NCBI GenBank assembly: GCA_031401235.1
Contig: JANNRJ010000015.1
Span: forward strand, 1 to 15,786
Origin: UBA3006 sp031401235
Lineage (GTDB): Bacteria > Actinomycetota > Acidimicrobiia > Acidimicrobiales > Ilumatobacteraceae
Direction: 5' to 3'
Length of the DNA stretch: 15,786 nt
The notes under the pieces were generated by a model. The model made no database searches. It was not told the origin of the DNA and was given only the letters and a program-made list of their open reading frames with translations. Shown here piece by piece: positions 1 through 7,532 of the stretch (its first letter is position 1; each line of letters opens with the position of its first letter). Position numbers and translations under genes: made by a program.

Positions 1-1058
1 AACAGGGTGTCGGTTCCGACATTGGCAAACGCGCCTCCAAAATTGGAAAAGCGCAATATAAGCGCGGCATAGGAACCAAGCAGTCCGATCCACGTAAGTC
101 CCAATGTTGTTATAGCCATATTTGGCACGGGTCCGCTTTCAATACTGTCTGAGCTGACAAATGTGATCGCACAGGCGACAAATCCAAATACAAATACAAG
201 GGGCAGAGCGGCATCGCCGATCCAGTAAGCACTGAGCGGAGCCGCCACACAGCCGGCGACACCGATTGCCATCGGTGGGCGGTAACCCCGTTCGGTCGCC
301 CGCGAGAAAAACTCAAATGCACCCAGCCCGACAACCACCGCCACGATGAACATCACGGCGGCTGGACGCCACATCAACGCGGCTATGAATACGGCTGCGA
401 GTAACGCACCGACCGCAGTCGCAGTTGGTAAGTCACGTCCCCCTCCCGAACGACGTTCACCGTTACGATCGCCTATTGATCCGCGTTTTGATCCCCGCCC
501 TGAGGTCCGTGGATCGCGGCGAACCACTGGTCGCGAATCGCCACTTTGCCGCCCACGCGAAACTTGAGTTGGCGAGTTTCGGCGCGGTACCGACCCGGAG
601 GGATCGCGTGGCGTAGAGGGTCGACGGCGTTCGTCGGTGGGATCGGTTCCAATTACCACACGTTTATCACCGCGTGGTCGAGATACTGGCGGCGGTGCAT
701 CTGACTGTCGGGAACGTGTTCCCCCCGTGAGATCTACTACTGGACGCCGCGCGCCCACGGAAGGCGTTGGTGCCGGAGAGTTGTATTCGGACCACACATC
801 AGTTCGATCATTATCACGAGTTGGGGAATCTCCGCCGGTTTTCATGAATCGTGGGATCTTCCCGGTTGGTGGCTCGGTCCAATGTGGAAGTTGGTCGGTG
901 TCAGCGGAATCGAACGTAATTGCTGGGGAGCTGTCATCGTCGTCGGAAAACCTTACGACTCCGAATTCGTCACCGAAATCGATTGTAGGGTCTTTGGTCG
1001 GCTCGGTTCCTCTGGTTGTATCGTCACGTCGTTCACGGCGAAAATCATCGTCACTCAT
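1..1058 (-). CDS. cdsA: Phosphatidate cytidylyltransferase CdsA, 3' end missing
   Basis: CdsA makes CDP-diacylglycerol from phosphatidic acid and CTP at the inner membrane, the branch point for all phospholipids. The frame is open from the ATG at 1058 to the left edge, giving 352 visible residues. Residues 1–208 are hydrophilic, rich in Arg, Asp, Pro and Ser, and look disordered. From about residue 209 hydrophobic helices begin (roughly 211–230, 233–251, 263–278, 283–301, 315–336), in the pattern of the N-terminal helices of actinobacterial CdsA. The C-terminal signature that would settle the family lies outside the window, so the name rests on these helices and on the position directly after frr, which is conserved in many bacteria. 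The start is supported by AAGGGGG seven bases upstream. The long acidic/basic tail is the unusual part. Confidence 0.85.
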   Translation of the reverse strand, partial: MSDDDFRRERRDDTTRGTEPTKDPTIDFGDEFGVVRFSDDDDSSPAITFDSADTDQLPHWTEPPTGKIPRFMKTGGDSPTRDNDRTDVWSEYNSPAPTPSVGARRPVVDLTGGTRSRQSDAPPPVSRPRGDKRVVIGTDPTDERRRPSTPRDPSGSVPRRNSPTQVSRGRQSGDSRPVVRRDPRTSGRGSKRGSIGDRNGERRSGGGRDLPTATAVGALLAAVFIAALMWRPAAVMFIVAVVVGLGAFEFFSRATERGYRPPMAIGVAGCVAAPLSAYWIGDAALPLVFVFGFVACAITFVSSDSIESGPVPNMAITTLGLTWIGLLGSYAALILRFSNFGGAFANVGTDTL

Positions 1059-1065
1059 CACATGA

Positions 1066-1072
1066 CCCCCTT
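1066..1072 (-). promoter_or_regulatory. Strong Shine-Dalgarno site for cdsA
   Basis: On the minus strand AAGGGGG lies seven bases before the ATG at 1058, in the 25-base gap after frr. It fixes the start of the long N-terminal extension of CdsA and is one of only a few strong ribosome binding sites in this window. Confidence 0.7.
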
Positions 1073-1083
1073 GTGGTTCATAT

Positions 1084-1641
1084 TTATATTTCGAGAAGTT
1101 CTTGCTCTTTGCGCGCCAATGCCTTGTCCAGACTTTCACCATGTTCGTGAGTGAGTTTTTCTAGATCTTTCTCGGCCCGATCGAGTTCGTCCTTGGAGAT
1201 ACTTCCATCTTTTTCGGCTATTTCCAATGCCTTGCGAGCATCTCGACGCACATTGCGCAGCGCTATACGACCATCTTCGGCCATATTCTTAACAACCTTT
1301 ACAAATTCTTTCCGACGATCTTCAGTGAGCAGGGGAAAAGTGACTCGAATTACAACCCCATCGTTGCCTGGCGTGACACCGAGGTCACTTCCTTGAATTG
1401 CCTTTTCGATCGATTGAATCGATCCCCGATCGTGAGGTTTGATAACGAGTGTGCGGGCATCGGGAACCTGAAAAGTTGCCAACTGCACCATTGGCACTGT
1501 CGCACCGTAATACTCCACTGGTATTTTCTCAAAGAGAGTTGAGTTCGGTCGGCCAGTTCGAACCGTCAAGAATTGTGACTGAAGGCGCTCCAGTGCCTTT
1601 GCCATGTTTTCCATGGCATCAAGCATGGTTTCATCGATCAC
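1084..1641 (-). CDS. frr: Ribosome recycling factor
   Basis: RRF works with EF-G to split the post-termination ribosome so that the subunits and mRNA can be reused. The 185-residue product has the usual family length. It shows the helical N-terminus with RTGRPNSTLFEKIPVEYYG (residues 28–46), the beta-rich domain with LVIKPHDRGSIQSIEKAI, the segment NDGVVIRVTFPLLTEDRRK, and the charged C-terminal helices including LRNVRRDARKALE. The start is a GTG whose GTGA overlaps the TGA stop of pyrH, so translation is probably coupled. It is followed by cdsA after 25 bases. Nothing looks damaged. Confidence 0.98.
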   Translation of the reverse strand: MIDETMLDAMENMAKALERLQSQFLTVRTGRPNSTLFEKIPVEYYGATVPMVQLATFQVPDARTLVIKPHDRGSIQSIEKAIQGSDLGVTPGNDGVVIRVTFPLLTEDRRKEFVKVVKNMAEDGRIALRNVRRDARKALEIAEKDGSISKDELDRAEKDLEKLTHEHGESLDKALARKEQELLEI

Positions 1642-2381
1642 CCGACCAGCGTACCTATTTCGGCGCCCTCGAGTATGGACTTCACGTTTCCCCGCTCCAG
1701 CAGGTTGAATACCACGATTGGAATATTATTGTCACGGCAAAACGTAATCGCAGTGGAATCCATGACCTTTAAACCCTTGTTGATGACATCCAAATAACTA
1801 ATTTTTGCAAATCGGGTTGCGCTCGGATCAACCTTCGGGTCCGCACTGTAGATCCCATCAATTCCGGAGTGCGTGCCCTTAAGAATCGCTTGGGCTGAGA
1901 TTTCTGCAGCGCGAAGTGCGGCGGCGGTGTCCGTAGTGAAAAATGGGTTGCCTGTTCCACCGGCAAGTATGACAACGCGACCCTTCTCAAGATGCCGCTC
2001 GGCCCGACGACGTATATATGGTTCAGCAACTTTGGGCATTTCGACTGCGGTCATCACTCGAGAATTTTGACCAACTTTTTCCAGCGCATCTTGCAATGCA
2101 AGCGCGTTCATAACAGTTGCGATCATTCCCATGTAGTCGGCTTGAGCCTGATCCATTCCCTGATCGGCCCCTTTGATTCCTCGCCAAAAGTTTCCGCCGC
2201 CGACAACTATTGCGATATCAACCCCAAGTTCCGAACGAGTTTCAAACAATTCGTTGGCAATTTGATTAAGTACCGCCGAGTCGAGACCGAACCCTGACGA
2301 TTCGGCAAGAGCCTCTCCTGATAATTTCAGCACCACTCGATTCCACCTTGGCGTAATTCGGGAAGATGATGAAGAAGTCAC
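1638..2381 (-). CDS. pyrH: Uridylate kinase (UMP kinase)
   Basis: PyrH phosphorylates UMP to UDP with ATP in pyrimidine nucleotide synthesis and belongs to the hexameric amino-acid kinase superfamily found in bacteria. The 247-residue protein contains VLKLSGEAL (17–25), the glycine loop IVVGGGNFWRG (58–68), GGTGNPFFTTDTAA (141–154), GIDGIYSADPK (173–183) and MDSTAITFCRDNNIPIVVFN (207–226), all hallmarks of the family. The start is GTG at 2381, six bases after the tsf stop, with no clear Shine-Dalgarno site. The poly-Ser N-terminus (residues 3–7) is outside the conserved core. The gene is part of the rpsB–tsf–pyrH–frr–cdsA series, probably one transcript. Confidence 0.98.
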   Translation of the reverse strand: MTSSSSSRITPRWNRVVLKLSGEALAESSGFGLDSAVLNQIANELFETRSELGVDIAIVVGGGNFWRGIKGADQGMDQAQADYMGMIATVMNALALQDALEKVGQNSRVMTAVEMPKVAEPYIRRRAERHLEKGRVVILAGGTGNPFFTTDTAAALRAAEISAQAILKGTHSGIDGIYSADPKVDPSATRFAKISYLDVINKGLKVMDSTAITFCRDNNIPIVVFNLLERGNVKSILEGAEIGTLVG

Positions 2382-2387
2382 CGAGTA

Positions 2388-3176
2388 TTAGCCGATCTGA
2401 ACCTGGGAGAAACGAACGATTCTTGACGAGCCAATGACTTGCGAGATTGACTTCTTGTCGTCCTTGGCATAGGGCTGCTCAAGTAAAGCAATATCCTTCA
2501 AGAAACCTTGGATGCGGCCTTCCACGATTTTTCCGATTGCCGCTTCCGGTTTCCCTTCGTTGCGGGTAACTGCCTCGAGCGTGGCTCGCTCAGCGGCCAC
2601 AATTTCTGCGGGTACATCATCTTGGCCCAAATACTTTGGACGGGCAAAGGCGATATGGACGGCAATGTCGTGGGCAAGTTCAGTATCCGCACCACTCAAC
2701 TCGACTAGCACACCGTTGACCCCACGCCCGCCCTGAATGTGAAGATACGACCCGATGACGTTGCCGGGAGCAATTTCAAAGCGCACCACATCTCCAAGTT
2801 CGATCTTTTCCTTCAGTGTGATTTTTAAATCGTCTAATTGTGTGCTGCGCTCAACCACGGCGGCTTCACCTTTGGCCACCACAAGTTTTAGAAGTTCATC
2901 GGCTTCGTTCTTGAACAGCGGCGAGCTGGCGACAAAATCAGTTTCACACTTTAACTTGATCATTGCCGCCACGTTGCCATTGATCAGCATTGCCACGAGC
3001 CCTTGCGCGTTCTCACGATCATCACGCTTGGCGCTGGCGGCCAGACCTTTTTCGCGCAGCCATTGCTTGGCGGCTTCAAAGTCGCCGTTATTGTTCTCGA
3101 GTGCGCGTTTACAATCCATCATTCCGGCGCCACTGGATTGGCGTAAAGCCTGCACTTCTTTTGCAGTAAACGACAT
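2388..3176 (-). CDS. tsf: Translation elongation factor Ts
   Basis: EF-Ts exchanges GDP for GTP on EF-Tu during elongation. The N-terminal UBA-like domain reads AKEVQALRQSSGAGMMDCKR (residues 5–24) and is followed by the EF-Tu-contacting motif CETDFV (77–82). The protein is 262 residues from the chosen ATG at 3176. A TTG at 3185 would add three residues and overlap the rpsB TGA, but the ATG gives the normal family N-terminus (MSFTAKEV). Five bases separate it from the rpsB stop, so the two are almost surely co-transcribed and their translation may be coupled. The C-terminal part is complete and ends six bases before pyrH. Confidence 0.97.
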   Translation of the reverse strand: MSFTAKEVQALRQSSGAGMMDCKRALENNNGDFEAAKQWLREKGLAASAKRDDRENAQGLVAMLINGNVAAMIKLKCETDFVASSPLFKNEADELLKLVVAKGEAAVVERSTQLDDLKITLKEKIELGDVVRFEIAPGNVIGSYLHIQGGRGVNGVLVELSGADTELAHDIAVHIAFARPKYLGQDDVPAEIVAAERATLEAVTRNEGKPEAAIGKIVEGRIQGFLKDIALLEQPYAKDDKKSISQVIGSSRIVRFSQVQIG

Positions 3177-3181
3177 CGCGA

Positions 3182-4042
3182 TCAACTCGTCGTCGTAGTG
3201 TCGGCGACTTGCGCCACGCGAGCATCACGCTGAGCTTGGGATTCGGCCGCTTCGCGACGCGCCGCATCTTGCTGAGCATCGAATGCCGCTTGTTCCTCGG
3301 CGTTGCGCGTTGCGCTTGGGGCTGAAGCAGCACTCGTAGTACGTGGACTTGTCTTTTCAGCAATGAACCGCCCCTCGATCACTGCTTCGCATATAACTCG
3401 ACACATCAGCTCATTGGCACGAATCGCATCGTCGTTTCCAGGAATTGGAAACTGGATGATGTCAGGATTGACATTGGTGTCGACAACGGCGACAACCGGG
3501 ATTCCTAGTTTATTCGCCTCAGTTACGGCGATGTGCTCCTTGACTGTGTCAAGAATAAACACAGCACTGGGACGCTTTGACATTCCGCGAATACCGGAGA
3601 GATTCTTCTGCAGCTTGACAAGTTCGCGTCCGATGAGAAGCGCCTCTTTCTTTGGCATCAATTCAAACTCACCCGAGTCTCGCAGGCGCTCGTATTCCTG
3701 CATCTTTCCGACACGCTTGGAAATGGTGTCAAAATTGGTGAGCATTCCGCCCAACCAACGTTCGTTGACGTATGGCATGCCGCACTTTTCAGCGAACAGT
3801 CGGACCGGATCTTGCGCTTGCTTTTTGGTACCGATGAACAGAATTGTTCCACCGTTGGCAACTGAGTCGCGTACAAATTTGTACGCAGTTTCCACTCGGT
3901 CGAGAGTTTGTTCGAGATCGATGATGTAAATGCCATTGCGCTCACCGAAGATAAACCGCTTCATTCGGGGATTCCAACGATGGGTTTGATGTCCGAAGTG
4001 AACACCTGCCTCAAGCATTTGACGCATACTGACGATTGCCAT
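3182..4042 (-). CDS. rpsB: 30S ribosomal protein S2
   Basis: S2 binds the body–head junction of the small ribosomal subunit late in assembly. The core has SMRQMLEAGVHFGHQTHRWN near the N-terminus, NGIYIIDLEQTL, GTKKQAQD, NERWLGGMLTNF and PVVAVVDTNVNPD, all typical of S2. The start is ATG at 4042 (286 residues), chosen because GAAGGAG stands six bases upstream and MAIVSMRQ is the normal S2 beginning; starts further upstream would run through the leader. After the core (about residue 229) comes a low-complexity tail rich in Ala, Glu, Gln, Arg and Thr, ending in TTTTS; such tails occur in actinobacterial S2 and are presumably flexible. First gene of the translation block. Confidence 0.98.
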   Translation of the reverse strand: MAIVSMRQMLEAGVHFGHQTHRWNPRMKRFIFGERNGIYIIDLEQTLDRVETAYKFVRDSVANGGTILFIGTKKQAQDPVRLFAEKCGMPYVNERWLGGMLTNFDTISKRVGKMQEYERLRDSGEFELMPKKEALLIGRELVKLQKNLSGIRGMSKRPSAVFILDTVKEHIAVTEANKLGIPVVAVVDTNVNPDIIQFPIPGNDDAIRANELMCRVICEAVIEGRFIAEKTSPRTTSAASAPSATRNAEEQAAFDAQQDAARREAAESQAQRDARVAQVADTTTTS

Positions 4043-4048
4043 TACTAA

Positions 4049-4055
4049 CTCCTTC
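4049..4055 (-). promoter_or_regulatory. Shine-Dalgarno site of rpsB
   Basis: GAAGGAG on the minus strand, six bases before the ATG at 4042. It decides between the internal ATG and several upstream in-frame candidates and is the strongest ribosome binding site in the window, as expected for a highly expressed ribosomal protein gene. Confidence 0.8.
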
Positions 4056-4056
4056 G

Positions 4057-4098
4057 CTGTGGTTAGAGCCATGGACTCCTGCGCCGAAGCGACCACAG
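4057..4098 (-). promoter_or_regulatory. Possible rpsB leader hairpin
   Basis: In the 123-base spacer between the M23-like gene and rpsB, the transcribed strand carries CTGTGGT and, 28 bases later, its complement ACCACAG, ending just before the Shine-Dalgarno site. A seven-base stem closing a long loop beside the ribosome binding site could serve control of rpsB by its own product; S2 is known to repress its own mRNA in other bacteria. This is inference: the stem is short, no conservation can be seen, and I find no clear promoter in the spacer. Confidence 0.25.
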
Positions 4099-4165
4099 GA
4101 TGGAGCACATGAACTGACGTGGATATATCTGATCAAGGAAATGACCGCTCCGTATCGTATCGGCT

Positions 4166-4771
4166 CTATGGGGTTCCTGACGCAGGGCGGCGAATTGGCG
4201 CAGGGATTAAAATTGCCCGACGCGTGTTTGAGGTATTACCGGCCATACATCGCAATGGATCTATATAGCGGTTGTCAATTCGCACGCCGAAATACAACCT
4301 CCCGCTCACTTGCCCGACTGGATCGCCAACAAACACAGGATCCCCCGAACGTCGGTATGTCTTGGTTAAATATCCGTGAGTGACAAGGACGTCATCGGTT
4401 GTTCGTATGACGACGTAATTCACCCCGCCAACTGGACCGGCGAACGAAACGACACCGGATGCGCCGGCGTGCACGGTTGTGCCTGGACTAGTGGCGTATA
4501 CAACTCCCCGTTGACCGGCACACCACGGACACGGGGGTTCACGAAAGAATTCAATAATTGGTGCACTTACCGGGCCTCGAATAGAACAAGAAATCGCGTT
4601 GACGTGATCACCACTCGTGATCCAAAATGCTGCGATCAGGGCAACAATTGGTACCAGTCGATGCTTAAGCCACGTCGGCGGCGTGCAAGCGTGACCGAAG
4701 TTGCAACACGGCTTTGGTATGAATCTGCGACACGCGACTTTCAGTAACGCCGAGCACTTCGCCGATCTCAT
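4166..4771 (-). CDS. Exported M23/LytM-like protein, zinc ligands lost
   Basis: The C-terminal half follows the LytM (peptidase M23) fold: GVVYATSPGTTVHAGASG, then GVVSFAGPVGGVNYVVIRT, a VTHGYL segment, GDPVFVGDPVGQVSG and YFGVR..RYIDPL. A hydrophobic segment at about residues 38–52 (VPIVALIAAFW) preceded by KHR looks like a signal peptide or anchor. In active M23 enzymes an H-x3-D and an H-x-H bind zinc; here the equivalents are Q88...V91 and R158-L-Y160, so the protein is probably not a peptidase and may act as a scaffold or regulator of cell-wall enzymes (inference). The start is uncertain: the only near standard start is ATG 4771, which overlaps the sigma gene by 107 bases. A non-standard start near 4657–4673 would fit the signal peptide better. 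The sigma–M23–rpsB order is conserved in actinobacteria. Confidence 0.75.
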   Translation of the reverse strand: MRSAKCSALLKVACRRFIPKPCCNFGHACTPPTWLKHRLVPIVALIAAFWITSGDHVNAISCSIRGPVSAPIIEFFREPPCPWCAGQRGVVYATSPGTTVHAGASGVVSFAGPVGGVNYVVIRTTDDVLVTHGYLTKTYRRSGDPVFVGDPVGQVSGRLYFGVRIDNRYIDPLRCMAGNTSNTRRAILIPAPIRRPASGTP

Positions 4772-5429
4772 TGAGCGTGAGATTTTCGTCGTAATACAAC
4801 ACCAATACCGTCCGTTCACGCTCCGGCAACTTTCTAATCTCAAAGCGCATGACCTTGCGCAATTCCTCCGCGTCAACGACCGCATCTGGCGACGTGGCGT
4901 TGTACGCATCACTATGTGTGGGAGTAGCGGCATTGTCGGCCATCACGTGATCAAGGGGTCCAATTGAGCTTGCGGCGATATCCGATAGCCATTTTTGAAA
5001 CTCGCCATCGCTTATGCCGATCTTCACAGCAATTTCCTCATCGGTGGGCGAGCGTCCAAGTTCATGTTCAAGTTGCGAAATTGTCGACTCAATGGTGCGC
5101 GATCGAGACCGCACCAAGCGCGGCACCCAGTCAAGGGCCCGCAAACTATCCAATATCGCTCCTCGAATTCGCGGAATTGCGTAAGTCTCGAACTTTGCCC
5201 CGTGTCCCGGCTCATATCGGTCAATCGCATTCATCAGACCAAAAACTCCGGCGCTGACAAGATCGGCCGTGTCAACACTCTTGGGTAGACCGGCGGCGAG
5301 TCGACCGGCCACGAATTTAATCAGTGATGCGTAATGAACTACCAGCCACTCTCTGGCTTGAACATCATTTTCGAGATTCCACAGCTTCCACGCTTCATCA
5401 ATTGTGAGACGAACCGGGCGCGCATTCAT
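4665..5429 (-). CDS. whiG: FliA/WhiG-family sigma factor
   Basis: A group 3 sigma-70 factor that would direct RNA polymerase to a special promoter set. The 254 residues show region 2 (DLVSAGVFGLMNAIDRYEP at 56–74 and FETYAIPRIRGAILDSLRALDWVPR at about 80–104), region 3 (about 110–150, SRTIESTISQLEHELGRSP) and region 4 (LPERERTVLVLYY at 201–213, with the helix-turn-helix LNEIGEVLGVTESRVSQI at 219–236). DWVPR after region 2 is typical of the FliA/WhiG group. WhiG controls sporulation in Streptomyces and FliA flagella elsewhere; no target genes are visible here, so the symbol rests on family and synteny. ATG 5429 is preferred to TTG 5438. No strong ribosome binding site is seen, and a small tandem repeat lies just upstream. 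Confidence 0.92.
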   Translation of the reverse strand: MNARPVRLTIDEAWKLWNLENDVQAREWLVVHYASLIKFVAGRLAAGLPKSVDTADLVSAGVFGLMNAIDRYEPGHGAKFETYAIPRIRGAILDSLRALDWVPRLVRSRSRTIESTISQLEHELGRSPTDEEIAVKIGISDGEFQKWLSDIAASSIGPLDHVMADNAATPTHSDAYNATSPDAVVDAEELRKVMRFEIRKLPERERTVLVLYYDENLTLNEIGEVLGVTESRVSQIHTKAVLQLRSRLHAADVA

Positions 5430-5430
5430 G

Positions 5431-5478
5431 CATGTCAATTATGCCCGTGGAAACATGTCTTAGGTATTATGCCCGTGG
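5431..5478. repeat. Imperfect tandem repeat at the xerC–whiG junction
   Basis: Two copies of the 13-base word ATTATGCCCGTGG lie at 5438–5450 and 5466–5478, each preceded by CATGTC (5431–5436 and 5454–5459). The right copy encodes the last residues of XerC (His-Pro-Arg-Ala) and its stop codon; the left copy lies in the spacer just before the sigma gene. It looks like a local duplication of the 3' end of xerC. A regulatory role is possible but unsupported. Confidence 0.7.
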
Positions 5479-6333
5479 GTGTGAGGCTCCGTATGCGGAC
5501 TTCAGTCGCTCTTTGCTCACATGGGTGTATCGCTGCGTTGTCGCCACATCACTGTGGCCAAGCAATTCCTGCACTGCCCTCAAGTCGGCACCGTTGTCCA
5601 GTAAGTGCGTGGCAAATGTATGACGTAACGCATGAGGATGCGTCGGCGACTCCGAACGGGAATCAATGATTCGACGCACATCGCGAGGGGCAAGTCGCCG
5701 CCCGCGAGTATTCAGAAACATTGCCGGTTCACTAATATTGATCGCAAGTTCGTGGCGAAACTTTATCCAATTCTTTACTGCATCAAGCGACGGTTCGCTC
5801 ATTGGCACACGACGTTCCTTGGCGCCTTTGCCCATCACGACAACCGCTTGCGCTTTGACATTCACACTATTTATATCCATTCCGCAAAGTTCGCTCACCC
5901 GCAGCCCACTTCCATAGAGCAATTCGATGACGGCCGTGTCTCGCGAGGTCCGCCATGGTGGGGCATCCAGGTCTGTCGAAACGAGTAACGCTCCAAGTTG
6001 ATCGGAAGTCAGCACTTTTGGCAATCGTCCGGAATCGCTCGGAGTGTGAACTCCCGAGGTTGGATCGCTGGGAACGACTCCATTGCGAACAAGCCAGCCA
6101 AAATATCGACGCAAAGAAGCGATTTTGCGAGTAATGCTTCGTTTAGCCAATTTCATGGTGGTGAGAAAACTCACATATTGACGCACTATGTCTCGTGACA
6201 CTTTCGTGGGTTCGGAAATGTTTTGACGGCTTACCCACTGGGCAAATTGCGTGACATCACTGCGATATGCATCCACAGTGTTCGGCGAAGATGCTGTGAG
6301 CGATCGCGCGAACTGGTCTATGTTCCAGCCCAT
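5467..6333 (-). CDS. xerC: Tyrosine recombinase XerC/XerD type
   Basis: Xer recombinases resolve chromosome dimers at the dif site. The 288-residue protein has the N-terminal SAM-like core-binding domain (about 4–90, ending ITRKIASLRRYFGWL) and a complete catalytic domain: R145 in GSGLRVSELCG, K169 in GKGAKERRVP, H234 and R237 in HPHALRHTFATHLL, H260 in ELLGHSD and nucleophile Y269 in TQRYTHVS. Its place between dprA and the sigma factor is the usual location of actinobacterial xerC, which points to housekeeping chromosome resolution, not phage or integron integration. The partner XerD is not in the window. Starts at ATG 6333, 36 bases after dprA, with no good Shine-Dalgarno site. Confidence 0.93.
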   Translation of the reverse strand: MGWNIDQFARSLTASSPNTVDAYRSDVTQFAQWVSRQNISEPTKVSRDIVRQYVSFLTTMKLAKRSITRKIASLRRYFGWLVRNGVVPSDPTSGVHTPSDSGRLPKVLTSDQLGALLVSTDLDAPPWRTSRDTAVIELLYGSGLRVSELCGMDINSVNVKAQAVVVMGKGAKERRVPMSEPSLDAVKNWIKFRHELAINISEPAMFLNTRGRRLAPRDVRRIIDSRSESPTHPHALRHTFATHLLDNGADLRAVQELLGHSDVATTQRYTHVSKERLKSAYGASHPRA

Positions 6334-6369
6334 GTTCTAAACGGTACTTGTCATCACTCGACGCTGCGC

Positions 6370-7524
6370 TCATCCTCTCGATATGCCCACTGCTTCCCAC
6401 CACCCGCTGTTATTCACCACCCATCCGTCGGCTTCTAAACGACCAAGGCTCAGTGCCGTGGTTACCAAGTCGGCATTGCTGCGGACCATCAACTGATCAA
6501 GCGTTATTGCATCATTGCCGAATAAATCAAGAATTCGTCGATCGATGTCGTTGGGTTGATGCCTCGAATCAAAAGTATTTGGAAAGCATCGGCGGTGATC
6601 AAGTCCAAGAGCTACCAAAATGTCGCCAACTTCAACTACCGGTGCGCACCCTTGTTGCAACAACAAATTCGTGCCTCTAGATGACGAAGTGCGAGGTGAT
6701 CCTGGTACTGCCATAACCATGACGTCTCGCTTCTGGGCTTCTTCAACGGTGATCATCGATCCACCGACCACTCTCGACTCAACCACGACGAGCACTTCGC
6801 AAAGTGAGGCCAGAATTCGATTGCGAAGCGGAAAACGAAATGCTTCCGGCGGTGTTCCAGGCGGAGACTCGCTGAGAACTACCCCGTGATTTTGGACATC
6901 GTGCCACAGCTGTGTGTTTTCACGCGGGTAGATGACATCTAATCCTGATGCGACAACGGCAATTGGTCGGCCAGTTGTCGGTGAACTTGGATCAACATCG
7001 AGTGTGGGATTCATCGCTCCACGATGCGCCCACGCGTCGATTCCGCGCGCTAGTCCAGAAACTACGGAAATTCCTTGAACCGCTAAATCGTGACCAAGCT
7101 GAGATGCCATGTACCGGCCGGCGGCAGTCGCCGCTCGGGTACCAATTATTCCGACTCGACGCTGGGTGAGAGCACCGAGATCGCCGCACCAAAACAACAC
7201 CGCTGGCGGGGCGATATCGGCTGCCAGGATCGCTGGATATTCACAGTCGCCGATAAAGGTTGTTCGAATGTCGGATTTGATGCATCGATCGTGAATTGTG
7301 TGCAGATGGTCATCGGTTGCCCGATCTCGAAGTTTTTGGCCAAGAAATTCGCGCGAGAATAACGCCTCAACAGAAGCATGCGCCTGATGTTCTCGTCGAA
7401 TGACTGCCCATGCTTCGGAAGGGATGTGACGAGTCAACAATTTGTGTAGCCGGTGTGGTCCAAGAAGTGGCAAGGCGGCAAGCGCGGCAGCAAACGACGA
7501 CTCGGATTTTACGCTCGACATCAT
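6370..7524 (-). CDS. dprA: DNA processing protein DprA
   Basis: DprA binds incoming single-stranded DNA during transformation, protects it and loads RecA; many non-transformable bacteria also keep it. The 384 residues comprise an N-terminal helical part (1–90), the Rossmann-like domain with GIIGTRAATAAG (125–136), VVSGLARGIDAWAHRGA (154–170), VASGLDVIYPREN (191–203), FPLRNRILASL (231–241) and VVGGSMITVEEAQKR (252–266), and a C-terminal winged-helix segment from about 325 (DIDRRILDLF ... LGRLEADGWV). All key family motifs are present. The gene begins with ATGATG, eight bases after the comM stop, so the two are likely one transcript. Either ATG (7524 or 7521) is possible. Confidence 0.96.
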   Translation of the reverse strand: MMSSVKSESSFAAALAALPLLGPHRLHKLLTRHIPSEAWAVIRREHQAHASVEALFSREFLGQKLRDRATDDHLHTIHDRCIKSDIRTTFIGDCEYPAILAADIAPPAVLFWCGDLGALTQRRVGIIGTRAATAAGRYMASQLGHDLAVQGISVVSGLARGIDAWAHRGAMNPTLDVDPSSPTTGRPIAVVASGLDVIYPRENTQLWHDVQNHGVVLSESPPGTPPEAFRFPLRNRILASLCEVLVVVESRVVGGSMITVEEAQKRDVMVMAVPGSPRTSSSRGTNLLLQQGCAPVVEVGDILVALGLDHRRCFPNTFDSRHQPNDIDRRILDLFGNDAITLDQLMVRSNADLVTTALSLGRLEADGWVVNNSGWWEAVGISRG

Positions 7525-7532
7525 GTTCCGGT

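Noticed and set aside
637..1065. Open frame of 142 codons on the plus strand
   Set aside because: It is the shadow of the low-complexity N-terminal part of cdsA on the opposite strand and has no family signature or ribosome binding site.
1398..1434. Cluster of CGATCG/GATCGAT palindromic words, looking like an origin or operator
   Set aside because: It lies wholly inside the conserved part of frr, where the codons for Ser, Ile, Asp and Arg explain the words; similar words are scattered through the window.
4166..4771. A frameshift or pseudogene as explanation for the missing start and zinc ligands of the M23-like gene
   Set aside because: The frame is continuous from signal peptide to the end of the LytM fold and the structural glycines are kept, so the protein is probably made; a single error at the start cannot be excluded.
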